DNA from: JAVWMQ01 sp036646055
Lineage (GTDB): Bacteria > Bacillota > Clostridia > Peptostreptococcales > Anaerovoracaceae
Direction of reading: 5' to 3'
NCBI GenBank assembly: GCA_036646055.1
Contig: JAVXMY010000001.1
Span: 124,001 to 188,000, forward strand
DNA: 64,000 nt
Every line of letters begins with the position of its first letter. The stretch's first letter is position 1. Shown here piece by piece: positions 52,880 through 61,228 of the stretch. The notes beneath the pieces are model-generated. The model made no database searches. It worked only from the letters and a program-made list of their open reading frames with translations, and was not told the origin of the DNA. Both the position numbers and the translations under genes were made by a program.

Positions 52880-52890
52880 ATTTTCTCCTT

Positions 52891-52919
52891 AAAAATGGCT
52901 ATCTCCTAAGAGATAGCCA
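52891..52919 (-). terminator. Terminator after mreB
   Basis: A perfect 10-bp stem TGGCTATCTC/GAGATAGCCA with a 4-base loop and five T on the minus strand. Genes after it (methyltransferase, MocR, arcC) need readthrough or another start. Confidence 0.9.
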
Positions 52920-52924
52920 AATAA

Positions 52925-53947
52925 TTATCTATATTTCTTTTTTCTGTTTACGCCACTCTTCTGTATTACATTAATATTTTCAAGAGCTTTACCAGTACCA
53001 ATAGCTACACAATCAGTTGGATTTTCCGCAATGTGAACATCAATACCAGTTCTCTGCTTAATTCTTTCGTCAATACCATTTAATAAGGCGCCACCACCAG
53101 TAATATAAATTCCGCCATTACTAATATCTGCAGCCAATTCAGGTGGTGTCTTTTCTAATACATAATGTACAGCATCACATATTGACTGTACAGGTTCTTC
53201 TAAAGCTTCAAGCATTTCTGACCCTGTAATTACAATATCTCTAGGTAGACCTGTGACTAAGTCTCTACCACTACAAACATATGTTACTTCTTCTTCTCTT
53301 GGGAAAGCAGTACCGATTTCTTTTTTAAGAGTTTCAGCCATTCTTTCACCTATATAAAGTTTATGCTTCTTACGTACATATCTAATAATTGCTTCATCTA
53401 ATTTGTCACCAGCAACCTTAAGAGAAGTACTAGCTACAATTCCTCCAAGAGAGATAACTGCAACGTCTGATGTACCACCACCGATGTCTATAACTAAAAC
53501 ACCTTCAGGTTTACCAATTTCAAGGCCAGCTCCAATAGCTGCAGCAATTGGCTCTTCCATAAGGAATACATCTTTGCCACCTGCCTGAGCAGCAGCTTCT
53601 CTAACAGCTCTCTTCTCAACTTCAGTTACTCCAGATGGTACGCATACCATAATTCTAGGTCTAAAGAATCTTCCGCCTCCACATGTTTTTTTGATAAAGT
53701 ACTTAAGCATTCTTTCTGTAACATCGTAATCAGAAATAACCCCATCTCTTAAAGGCCTTAAAGCAATTATATTTGAAGGTGTTCTACCAAGCATTGCATA
53801 AGCTTCTTCTCCAACAGCAAGAATTTCGTCTGTTTCTTCATCAACTGCTACAACAGATGGTTCATCAAGAACAACCCCTTTACCCTTTATATAAACTAAT
53901 ACATTGGCTGTACCTAAATCTATACCGATTTCTTCTGTAAATGCCAT
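52925..53947 (-). CDS. mreB: MreB/Mbl-type actin homologue
   Basis: An actin-fold protein of 340 residues that guides side-wall growth. It has EIGIDLGTANVLVYIKGKG, EEPIAAAIGAG, VIDIGGGTSDVAVIS and ITGGGALLNGID. mreC and mreD are not adjacent, so this may be the Mbl or MreBH-like copy; sequence alone does not decide. It has its own promoter and terminator. AAGGAGG precedes the ATG. Confidence 0.93.
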   Translation of the reverse strand: MAFTEEIGIDLGTANVLVYIKGKGVVLDEPSVVAVDEETDEILAVGEEAYAMLGRTPSNIIALRPLRDGVISDYDVTERMLKYFIKKTCGGGRFFRPRIMVCVPSGVTEVEKRAVREAAAQAGGKDVFLMEEPIAAAIGAGLEIGKPEGVLVIDIGGGTSDVAVISLGGIVASTSLKVAGDKLDEAIIRYVRKKHKLYIGERMAETLKKEIGTAFPREEEVTYVCSGRDLVTGLPRDIVITGSEMLEALEEPVQSICDAVHYVLEKTPPELAADISNGGIYITGGGALLNGIDERIKQRTGIDVHIAENPTDCVAIGTGKALENINVIQKSGVNRKKKYR

Positions 53948-54020
53948 AGTAACCTCCTTAATTACAATTTAACTATTTTATTAATCTAAATGATTATATT
54001 TTCTTTAATCTCGATACACT

Positions 54021-54049
54021 ATTATATCTAAAATTTATCAAAAAAACAA
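54021..54049 (-). promoter_or_regulatory. mreB promoter
   Basis: TTGTTT (54044-54049), 17 bases, TATAAT (54021-54026) on the minus strand, about 75 bases before mreB. Confidence 0.6.
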
Positions 54050-54070
54050 CCTTTTTATAAGATAAAACTG

Positions 54071-54079
54071 TGTTATAAT
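54071..54079 (+). promoter_or_regulatory. Extended -10 promoter of the threonine aldolase gene
   Basis: TGTTATAAT is a perfect extended -10 on the plus strand, 37 bases before the start codon; the -35 is weak. Confidence 0.6.
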
Positions 54080-54116
54080 TAATTGTTACAATTTTATTAT
54101 ATTCAAAGGAGGTAAT

Positions 54117-55130
54117 ATGATTTTTTTAAGAAATGACTATAGCTCAGGATGCCACCCTAAGGTACTTGAAGCTTTAACAGTAACCAATATGGAAAATACA
54201 GAAGGATATGGTCTTGATCCCTACTGTGCTAAAGCAGCCCAAGATATAAAAGATATTATAGATTGTCAGAATGTTGATGTTCACTTCCTAATGGCCGGAA
54301 CACAAACAAACCTAACAGCTTTAGCTTCTGTTTTAAGACCCCACGAAGCAATTATCGCCCCATACACCGGTCACATTTGTTGCCATGAAGCTGGTGCAAT
54401 AGAAGCAACAGGTCACAAAATCATTCACGTTCCTTCCAAAGATGGTAAACTTACATCAGCAGATATTGAAGCTGTTATGGAAGAACACTGCGATGCTCAT
54501 TACGTAAAGCCTAGATTGATTTTTATTTCTAATCTTACTGAAACAGGTATAATATACTCTAAATCAGAACTTTTAGAACTTAGAAAGACTTGTGATAAAC
54601 ACAACCTTCTTATTTATATGGATGGTGCAAGACTTGCCATGGCTTTGACTCAAAAAGATAACGATTTAGATATTACAGATATTCCTAAAATCGTAGACAT
54701 GTTTTATATTGGTGGCACTAAATGCGGAATTATGTTTGGAGAAGCCTTAGTAATCGTCAATGATGCACTTAAGGTTGACACACGTTGTCTTATGAAACAG
54801 CGTGGAGCAGTTTTAGCAAAAGGTAGATTATTAGGTGTCCAATTTAGTGAGATTTTTAAAGATAATCTATACTTTAAACTTGGTAAACACGCCAACCAAT
54901 TGGCATATAAACTAGCCGAAGGAATCAAAGCTAAAGGTTACAAATTCGAAAACCAACCTTGTAGCAACCTTGTATTTCCAATCTTTCCAGATAGTCTAAT
55001 TGCAGAACTTGAGAAGAAAGTTATGATGGAACCTAATTTTAGCAACCACGACGGTACTTCTTCAGTAAGACTAGTAACATCTTGGTCATCAACAGAAGAT
55101 GATGTAAATTCATTCTTAGAATTAATTTAA
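54117..55130 (+). CDS. Low-specificity L-threonine aldolase
   Basis: A PLP enzyme of 337 residues (beta-eliminating lyase group) that splits threonine or allo-threonine to glycine and acetaldehyde. It begins FLRNDYSSGCHPKVLEAL; the PLP ring contact is MDGARL and the Schiff-base Lys is in YIGGTKCG. AAGGAGG lies 5 bases before the ATG. It is a single-gene unit between its own promoter and a terminator, opposite to mreB. The other plausible identity is another beta-eliminating amino acid lyase. Confidence 0.9.
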   Translation: MIFLRNDYSSGCHPKVLEALTVTNMENTEGYGLDPYCAKAAQDIKDIIDCQNVDVHFLMAGTQTNLTALASVLRPHEAIIAPYTGHICCHEAGAIEATGHKIIHVPSKDGKLTSADIEAVMEEHCDAHYVKPRLIFISNLTETGIIYSKSELLELRKTCDKHNLLIYMDGARLAMALTQKDNDLDITDIPKIVDMFYIGGTKCGIMFGEALVIVNDALKVDTRCLMKQRGAVLAKGRLLGVQFSEIFKDNLYFKLGKHANQLAYKLAEGIKAKGYKFENQPCSNLVFPIFPDSLIAELEKKVMMEPNFSNHDGTSSVRLVTSWSSTEDDVNSFLELI

Positions 55131-55143
55131 CTATAGATAAATA

Positions 55144-55170
55144 AAAGCGTAGCAAATTGCTACGCTTTAT
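55144..55170. terminator. Bidirectional terminator
   Basis: A perfect 10-bp stem AAAGCGTAGC/GCTACGCTTT with a 5-base loop, between the converging threonine aldolase and EIIC genes. The plus side is followed by ATTTTT. Confidence 0.92.
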
Positions 55171-55172
55171 TT

Positions 55173-56213
55173 TTATACATTTAATAAGTAATCCCCATCT
55201 TTAATTTTTCCTGCTTTACGCATTACCAAATCAAAGGCTATGGTTAAAATTGCTGGTAGAGCAATGTGTAATAACAATACCTCAATTAGTACAGGTACTG
55301 TAAATCCCATATCAGTAAATGTACCAATCTGACCAACAAAACCTGATGTACCCATTCCAGCACCCATAGCATTATTAGTCATCTTAAACACACAAGTACT
55401 AATAGGCCCTAATATTGCCCCTGCCAAAGTTGGCGGTAATAAAATCCAAGGATTCTTAAATATGTTAGAAATCTGCAACATTGAAGTTCCAATTCCTATA
55501 GCAACCAATCCTCCAATTTTGTTATCTCTATAACTTACAACAGCGAACCCTACCATCTGAGCACAGCAGCCTACTGTAGCAGCACCTGCTGCAAGGCCAG
55601 ATAAATCAAGCATTATACATAAGGCTGCACTTGAAATCGGTGCAGTTAAAGCCAAACCAACAACTACAGAAATAAATATTCCAAAAGCAAATGGTTGCCA
55701 TTCAGTTGCCGTTACAATTGCCCCGCCAAGACCTGTCATTAGTTTACCAATTAAAGGCCCAATTAAAGTTGCTGAAATAGCACCAGTTAAAATAGTTACT
55801 GCAGGAGTACAAATAATATCAACCTTAGTTTCTTTTGAAATTGCTTTACCAAATTCAGCACCAATGGCTACTGCAATAAATGATCCTGCAGGACCACCTA
55901 AAGTCGCTCCCATCATACCTGTAATTGCACTTGCAAACATAACTAATGGTGGTGCCTTAAGGCCCCAAGCAACAGCAATACCAATAGCTGCTCCCATAAA
56001 GCTCATTGCTGTGGTACCTGTTTCAACAAGGAATGTTGAAACCATATTATTTCCTACTAAAATTGCACTTTGCTCACCAATAGTTTTAATAATTAACCCT
56101 ATTAACAGTGATGCAAACAGTCCAAGAGCCATTGCAGATAAGGCATCCTGTAAATATCTTTTAGCTGAGAACTCTATATCTTTTCTCTTAAAAAAGCTTT
56201 GTTTTTCTTCCAT
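55173..56213 (-). CDS. EIIC-type membrane permease (PTS_EIIC_2 family), stand-alone
   Basis: A membrane protein of 346 residues with about nine to ten helices rich in Gly and Ala. Stretches such as FMGAAIGIAVAWGLKAPP, LGGPAGSFIAVAIGAEFG and NNAMGAGMGTSGFVGQIG fit the EIIC-like family PF13303. No EIIA or EIIB gene or domain is nearby, so sugar phosphorylation by the PTS is doubtful. It is divergent from niaR and shares an intergenic region that holds possible NiaR operators, so it may take up a niacin-type NAD precursor. That substrate is inference. The ATG has GGGAG. Confidence 0.8.
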   Translation of the reverse strand: MEEKQSFFKRKDIEFSAKRYLQDALSAMALGLFASLLIGLIIKTIGEQSAILVGNNMVSTFLVETGTTAMSFMGAAIGIAVAWGLKAPPLVMFASAITGMMGATLGGPAGSFIAVAIGAEFGKAISKETKVDIICTPAVTILTGAISATLIGPLIGKLMTGLGGAIVTATEWQPFAFGIFISVVVGLALTAPISSAALCIMLDLSGLAAGAATVGCCAQMVGFAVVSYRDNKIGGLVAIGIGTSMLQISNIFKNPWILLPPTLAGAILGPISTCVFKMTNNAMGAGMGTSGFVGQIGTFTDMGFTVPVLIEVLLLHIALPAILTIAFDLVMRKAGKIKDGDYLLNV

Positions 56214-56256
56214 TTTAATCTCCCATTTGTATCTCTAAATATACTTAACCTTGACA

Positions 56257-56285
56257 ATTCTATCAAATGAGTATACTTCTGTCAA
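56257..56285 (-). promoter_or_regulatory. Promoter of the EIIC-type permease gene
   Basis: TTGACA (56280-56285), 17 bases, TAGAAT (56257-56262) on the minus strand. The -35 lies inside TGTCAAGACA, part of the possible NiaR operator. Confidence 0.8.
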
Positions 56286-56310
56286 GACACATTCCCGTAG
56301 GTGACAAGAC
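56280..56310. promoter_or_regulatory. Possible NiaR operator between permease gene and niaR
   Basis: The plus strand reads TGTCAAGACAC at 56280-56290 and GTGACAAGAC at 56301-56310. The units GTCAAGAC and GACAAGAC are 22 bases apart, and the first is part of a TGTC-N2-GACA inverted repeat. They cover the permease -35. Assignment to NiaR rests on position and symmetry only. Confidence 0.5.
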
Positions 56311-56337
56311 TTTTGCCTTTATTTTTAATTATCTTTG

Positions 56338-56346
56338 TGCTATACT
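56338..56346 (+). promoter_or_regulatory. Extended -10 promoter of niaR
   Basis: TGCTATACT on the plus strand. The -10 ends 6 bases before the niaR ATG, which places transcription start at or next to the A of ATG. Confidence 0.65.
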
Positions 56347-56352
56347 TACATT

Positions 56353-56865
56353 ATGAACGGAAATACAAGAAGAGAATTAATAATCAAAAAGTTAATTGAA
56401 TCAGCAACACCACTTAGTGCGTCAAAACTTGCCAAGGAATTTTCGGTAAGCAGACAAGTTATAGTAGGTGATATTGCCATTTTAAGAGCCTCAGGAAGCA
56501 AAGTATCAGCAACACCTCGTGGCTATATTTTAGATGCAATTGAAACTCAGTATGGTTTTACTGGAATCTTACCATGTAAACATGGACCAGAAACTCTGTT
56601 AAAGGAACTATATATAATTGTAGATTTTGGTGCAACTATAATAGATGTAATAGTTGATCATCCAGTTTATGGCCAGCTTTCAGGAAACCTAAATATTTCT
56701 TCTAGATACGATGCAGATCTATTTGCTAAAAAAGTTGAAGATGGTTCTGCCAAGCCTCTTAGCGTTTTATCAGACGGAATTCACCTTCACACCATTGGCT
56801 GTAAAGATGAAGAAATCTTCCAAAAAATAAAAGAACAATTAACAAATGAAAACATACTAATTTAA
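56353..56865 (+). CDS. niaR: Niacin-responsive repressor NiaR
   Basis: A protein of 170 residues: HTH_11-type winged helix (1-60; LSASKLAKEFSVSRQVIVGDI) and a C-terminal 3H domain with His77, His103 and the HLH pair 144/146 that bind metal and nicotinate in this family. NiaR represses NAD precursor uptake and synthesis genes when niacin is present. The ATG at 56353 is chosen since the earlier in-frame TTG (56335) lies upstream of the -10 box. No ribosome site precedes the ATG, so translation is probably leaderless. It is divergent from an EIIC-type permease. Confidence 0.92.
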   Translation: MNGNTRRELIIKKLIESATPLSASKLAKEFSVSRQVIVGDIAILRASGSKVSATPRGYILDAIETQYGFTGILPCKHGPETLLKELYIIVDFGATIIDVIVDHPVYGQLSGNLNISSRYDADLFAKKVEDGSAKPLSVLSDGIHLHTIGCKDEEIFQKIKEQLTNENILI

Positions 56866-56870
56866 CTACT

Positions 56871-56896
56871 ACCCTGTACTTGTACAGGGTTTTGTT
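56871..56896 (+). terminator. Terminator after niaR
   Basis: Perfect stem ACCCTGTAC/GTACAGGGT with a 2-base TT centre, then TTTTGTTTT, 5 bases after the stop codon. Confidence 0.9.
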
Positions 56897-56903
56897 TTAA
56901 CAA

Positions 56904-56940
56904 AAAACTCACTAGCACAAGCTAATGAGTTTTCTTTTTT
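56904..56940. terminator. Bidirectional terminator serving the disulfide reductase gene
   Basis: AAAACTCACTAGC pairs with GCTAATGAGTTTT (one mismatch), 4-base loop, with T-rich sequence on both outer sides. It also backs up the niaR terminator. Confidence 0.8.
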
Positions 56941-56979
56941 ATTCAAATATATTTAGATACTTTAAACTAAGTAATCTTA

Positions 56980-58269
56980 TTAAAGTGAAAACAAGTCATT
57001 TAATGCTTCACTAACTGTAGGATGAGTAAACACCATATTCTTTAAAACTGTGTAATCAGCATCCATATCCATAGCAAGTTTAACAATATTAATAACTTCA
57101 TGAGAGTCTACGCAAAATAGCATAGCACCAAGAATTTTATTTGTTTTATTGTCAATTAACGCCTTAAGAACTCCTTCTGACTGACCTAAAACCAAAGCTT
57201 TTGGAATAGCGCCAGCTGGCATTTTAACAACTCTAAAGTCAAGTCCCATTTGTTCTGCTTCTTGCTGGTTTATACCAACCCTAGAAAAACTAGGACTTAA
57301 GAATACACTGTAAGGAACGTTTTTTCTCATAGACTTCTCATACTTACCTTGATTTTCTAGAGCAGATAAAACAACTCTGTAGTCATCTAAAGAAGTGTAT
57401 GTAAACTGTAATCCACCAGTAACATCACCCATGGCCCAAATGTTATCGGCAGTAGTCTTAAGGTTTTCATCAGTAATCACTGCGCCTCTATCAGTAAGCT
57501 TAACATCAGTGTTTTCAAGACCTAAGTTTTCAGTATTAGGCTTTCTACCTGTAGCAATTAAAATTCCATCAAACTCTTTGCGAGCCTGGTTCAAATCAGC
57601 CTTGCCGCCAAGAATAAACTTAACGCCCTTAGCCTCTAGCACTTTTTGGACCTCATCTGCAATATCCTGGTCTTCTCTTGGAATAAGTCTTTCTCCGTCC
57701 TGTAAAACAGTAACCTGACTTCCAAAATTAGAATACATAGATGCAAACTCAAGACCAATATAACCACCGCCAACTATTAAAAGTTTTGCTGGCAATACTT
57801 CAAGATCAAGAAGCTGATCACTAAAGTAAACCTTGTCCAAATTATCTATACCAGGTAGGTTTGGAACAACCGATTGGCCACCAGTATTAATGAAAAACTT
57901 ATCTGCCTGATAAATAGTTCCATCTACATCAATCTCATGGTTAGAAACAAATTTAGCAGTTCCATCAATAACATCTACTGTATCAAGTGAATCTAATTTA
58001 TTGTAATTCTTATCTCTAAGTTTAGCAATAAGTTCTCTTTTTTTCAAAATCGTATCTCTATAAAAAGCCACCTTATCATGTTTTTTCGCTGCCTTCTCAC
58101 CATTTGTAATCAAAAACTTAGAAGGAATACATCCTACATTTATACAAGTTCCACCATACATCTGATTCGACTTCTCAATTAGAGCAACCTTCTCGCCTTT
58201 ACTACCAAGAGCTCCAGCCAAAGTCTTACCGCCTTTACCAAAACCAATTATTATACTATCATATTTCAT
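56980..58269 (-). CDS. Class I pyridine nucleotide-disulfide oxidoreductase (RclA/Har-like)
   Basis: A flavoprotein of 429 residues. FAD loop IIIGFGKGGKTLAG, redox-active disulfide GGTCINVGCIPSK (C42, C47), NAD(P) loop LLIVGGGYIGLEFASMY, second FAD site IWAMGDVTGG and a C-terminal dimer domain ending MVFTHPTVSEALNDLF with the His-x-x-x-x-x-Glu pair. The short form without mercury-binding domain fits RclA/Har enzymes, which reduce hypothiocyanous acid, but a different disulfide substrate is possible. The ATG 58267-58269 has GGAGGTG; an in-frame GTG upstream is part of that site. Confidence 0.87.
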   Translation of the reverse strand: MKYDSIIIGFGKGGKTLAGALGSKGEKVALIEKSNQMYGGTCINVGCIPSKFLITNGEKAAKKHDKVAFYRDTILKKRELIAKLRDKNYNKLDSLDTVDVIDGTAKFVSNHEIDVDGTIYQADKFFINTGGQSVVPNLPGIDNLDKVYFSDQLLDLEVLPAKLLIVGGGYIGLEFASMYSNFGSQVTVLQDGERLIPREDQDIADEVQKVLEAKGVKFILGGKADLNQARKEFDGILIATGRKPNTENLGLENTDVKLTDRGAVITDENLKTTADNIWAMGDVTGGLQFTYTSLDDYRVVLSALENQGKYEKSMRKNVPYSVFLSPSFSRVGINQQEAEQMGLDFRVVKMPAGAIPKALVLGQSEGVLKALIDNKTNKILGAMLFCVDSHEVINIVKLAMDMDADYTVLKNMVFTHPTVSEALNDLFSL

Positions 58270-58329
58270 ATCACACCTCCGCACTTATAAGTTATGAATA
58301 TACCTACCACGTGAAAAAATTTCTAAACA

Positions 58330-58980
58330 TTATTTAATTAATTTAATATTAATCGAAGAAATATGACCTCTCGTCGTCACCTCTCCAGCCGTATATTTTA
58401 CAGGTTTATTAAAAATCGGCCCATCAACAACAACAGTATGATACTCCCCATCTTCTCCACAAACATCAATTCCACATTGCTTAAAAACATCAATCATAGG
58501 CCTATCCATAGGCTTTCCAAGAAGTTCCACAGGCAGTTTATCGTTGTGCAAAGTCTTAACAATACACTTAAATCCAGCGTCAACTATAGCATAAGTATTT
58601 TCTTCTCTATCATGTTGCCATAAAGGAAAAAAAGGGCTCAATCCAGCATTTTCGGCTCTTTGGGTGCACCACTCTCTATGCTGCTTTATATCTATATCTC
58701 CAAAGCAAACACCAAGAGCGCCAAGAGCTTTTTGTTCTCTCAAAGTTTCTTCCATAGCCAAATGATAATCTTCACCTTCTGACTTAACTAGTAGAAGGGG
58801 AATATCCATAGATTTAGAGATAGCCTCTAAAAACTCTAAATCAACTCCATGAAACCAAGACTCTTCTCTTTCTTTGTTTACCATAACAAGAAGGCCCATA
58901 GGATCATGGCCCTCTTTAATCATTTTGTATAAAGCAAAGTTAGAGTCCTTACCACCACTAAAGGACATTATAAATTTCAT
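58330..58980 (-). CDS. PP-loop ATPase of the diphthine-ammonia ligase family
   Basis: A protein of 216 residues. PP-loop FSFSGGKDS-type start (MSFSGGKDSNFALYKM), then GVCFGDIDIKQHREW and the C-terminal GIDVCGEDGEYHTVVVDGP, the family signature. In archaea and eukaryotes Dph6 amidates diphthine on EF2; bacteria lack diphthamide, so the bacterial substrate is unknown. It starts 9 bases after the histidine kinase stop, with AGGAGG before the ATG. Confidence 0.87.
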   Translation of the reverse strand: MKFIMSFSGGKDSNFALYKMIKEGHDPMGLLVMVNKEREESWFHGVDLEFLEAISKSMDIPLLLVKSEGEDYHLAMEETLREQKALGALGVCFGDIDIKQHREWCTQRAENAGLSPFFPLWQHDREENTYAIVDAGFKCIVKTLHNDKLPVELLGKPMDRPMIDVFKQCGIDVCGEDGEYHTVVVDGPIFNKPVKYTAGEVTTRGHISSINIKLIK

Positions 58981-58989
58981 ATAACCCTC

Positions 58990-60561
58990 CTATTTAACCT
59001 TGTTTAAACTAATATTAAATAAGGTTTTATATCCATTTTCATCGCTATTTTCTATCCAAATATTTCCTTTATGAAGTTCCACAATTCTCTTACAAACTGC
59101 AAGACCTATTCCAGATCCTTCTTTTTGGAAATCGTCTCCCCTATAAAAAGGTTCAAATATTGTATCCTTAAGCTTTTCAGGAATTCCAGCCCCATTATCT
59201 CCAGTTGAAATAATAACCCTATTATCTAGTTCAACTATTCTAAAGAGAATTTTGTTTCCTGTTTTAGAATACTTAAAAGTATTAGTAATAATATTTTCAA
59301 ATACCCTAGATAGTTCTCTTTTGTTTCCTTCAATATATATTTCGGTTTCTGGAATATCAATGTCTAGCTGGAAACCTTTATAATTAATTTCACTATATCT
59401 AGATGCTAAGTACTCCCTAACAAGTTCACAAACATCAATTTTAGTAACTTCCATTTTATAATCTGCATGTTCATAAGAACTGTATTCAAATAGTGTATTT
59501 ATTAAGCCTGTTAAGCTTAGGGATTTTTCATGTATAATTTTTAAGTACAGATCCCTTTCTTCTTCTTTAACTAAACCTTTATATAAGGCTTCACTATAAC
59601 CTTGTATAACAGTGATAGGTGTTTTTAAATCGTGAGATATATCAGCAACTAATTTTTTACGTCCTTCTGCCATTCTCTTTTCTTTTTTTCTAGTTTCTAT
59701 AACGCTTGCTGTTAATCCATCAAAACTGTCGCAAATATTTTCCAGTTCCTTTATACCTCTATAATTAACCTTTTGAGTCATTTGGTTTTCCTTAAAATCT
59801 TCAATTGAATTGTTAAGCCTTCCAATTGGCCCTGCAACCTTCTTCCTAATATGGGCTGCAAATATAACTATTAAAATAAAGTACAGGAACAAAACGCATA
59901 AAACTCCTGTAGAAAATGGAGTAATAAATCTGCCAAAAGCAGTAACATTTTTCTTCTCTACATAGATAATTGCATGAAGTTTTTCACCATTATTGGTGAA
60001 GTCACACTTACGAAGCACATAGCCATCTTTTTCTTCAGAGGTAATCAGTTTATATTGAGCATCATTTAACTTATCATCTTTAACCCTGCCCGTTGAAAAA
60101 AGAACCTTTTTGTCTTTATCCAAAATAATTGATTCTGCATTCTTTTCATTTTCCTCTAGCCTTGGAATGATAAATATACTTTCAACATACTGATTGTATT
60201 TACCTGAAAATATATTCCAGCTTTGTACAACTTCATCATAATTTATTATGTATGGTAAATAGCTACGATCAAATTTCTTGTATTCCTTATTATTACTAGA
60301 ATAAACGTATTTGCCCCATTTATCTATAATATGAAAATGACCTTTGTCACCTAATAGAGAATCAACTGGTATCTTATCGTACTCTCCGTTTTCAAGATAT
60401 ACAATATAATCGTCTAATTCTACAACTTTTTCCACCTTGTCTCTCTGAAAGAAAATATATGTGGATATAACATAAACACCTGTAATCGCCAATAGGATTA
60501 CAAGTGTAAATATAATATAGTTGCTTAATATTAATGTAAATACGCCATTATTCTTTTTCAA
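58990..60561 (-). CDS. Membrane sensor histidine kinase
   Basis: A protein of 523 residues: helix 1 (about 10-35), an extracellular domain of about 180 residues, helix 2 (about 217-240), HAMP, phosphoacceptor box ADISHDLKTPITVIQGYSEAL, and a HATPase domain with N box NTFKYS, DNGAGIPE and GSGIGLAVCKRIVE. It starts with TTG (60559-60561) inside the end of the response regulator gene (14-base overlap), with AGGG upstream; no closer ATG gives a full first helix. It is the cognate kinase of the upstream regulator; the signal is unknown. Confidence 0.93.
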   Translation of the reverse strand: MKKNNGVFTLILSNYIIFTLVILLAITGVYVISTYIFFQRDKVEKVVELDDYIVYLENGEYDKIPVDSLLGDKGHFHIIDKWGKYVYSSNNKEYKKFDRSYLPYIINYDEVVQSWNIFSGKYNQYVESIFIIPRLEENEKNAESIILDKDKKVLFSTGRVKDDKLNDAQYKLITSEEKDGYVLRKCDFTNNGEKLHAIIYVEKKNVTAFGRFITPFSTGVLCVLFLYFILIVIFAAHIRKKVAGPIGRLNNSIEDFKENQMTQKVNYRGIKELENICDSFDGLTASVIETRKKEKRMAEGRKKLVADISHDLKTPITVIQGYSEALYKGLVKEEERDLYLKIIHEKSLSLTGLINTLFEYSSYEHADYKMEVTKIDVCELVREYLASRYSEINYKGFQLDIDIPETEIYIEGNKRELSRVFENIITNTFKYSKTGNKILFRIVELDNRVIISTGDNGAGIPEKLKDTIFEPFYRGDDFQKEGSGIGLAVCKRIVELHKGNIWIENSDENGYKTLFNISLNKVK

Positions 60562-61228
60562 ATCTATACCCTAGTCCTCTTACAGTATCAATAAATTCAT
60601 TTCCGATTTTATCTCTTAAATTTGATATATGAACTACAATAGCTCTTTCATCAGTTTCCCCAATATCTCCAACTACAGCTTCATAAAGTCTAGCCTTTGT
60701 ATATATTTGGCTAGGTCTTCCCATTAAAACCTTTAGTATTTTAAATTCCATTGGAGTTAAAATAATTTTCTCACCATTTTTGGTAACTTCAAATTTTCTA
60801 GAATCTAGTTTCAAACTTCCAATTTGAATTATGCTAGTATCTACAGATTTTTGCTCTGTAAAATCATAAACTCTTCGTAAATTCGATTTAACTCTTGCAA
60901 TAATTTCAAGAGGATTAAAAGGCTTAGTCATATAGTCATCTGCCCCAATTTCAAGGCCTAATATTTTATCGCTATCCTGATTTTGGGCAGATAAAATAAT
61001 TACCGGTATGTTGGAGTAGGTTCTAATAGATTTTATAAACTCATACCCATTCATAAGAGGCATATTCAAATCTACTATGGCCAAATCCACTTTTTCTTTG
61101 TCCATAACTTCTCTGCCTTCAATACCATTGTTACATGATAGAACTGTGTAGCCTTCGTTTTCTAAAAATAATTTTAAAAGGGATACTATATCCTTATCGT
61201 CTTCAACGACTAGTATTACATGGTTCAT
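60548..61228 (-). CDS. OmpR/PhoB-family response regulator
   Basis: A protein of 226 residues: receiver domain with acidic pair ED10D11, phosphoacceptor Asp53 (IVDLNMP), switch Ser/Thr region VIILSAQ and Lys in MTKPF; then a winged-helix DNA-binding domain ending IDTVRGLGYRFEKE. Its start overlaps the flippase-like gene by 26 bases and its end overlaps the kinase. It may control this envelope operon. Confidence 0.95.
   Translation of the reverse strand: MNHVILVVEDDKDIVSLLKLFLENEGYTVLSCNNGIEGREVMDKEKVDLAIVDLNMPLMNGYEFIKSIRTYSNIPVIILSAQNQDSDKILGLEIGADDYMTKPFNPLEIIARVKSNLRRVYDFTEQKSVDTSIIQIGSLKLDSRKFEVTKNGEKIILTPMEFKILKVLMGRPSQIYTKARLYEAVVGDIGETDERAIVVHISNLRDKIGNEFIDTVRGLGYRFEKE

Noticed and set aside
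58990..58998. Kinase gene start at an ATG instead of TTG
   Set aside because: No ATG near the start keeps the first membrane helix; the TTG at 60559-60561 overlaps the regulator stop and has AGGG upstream.
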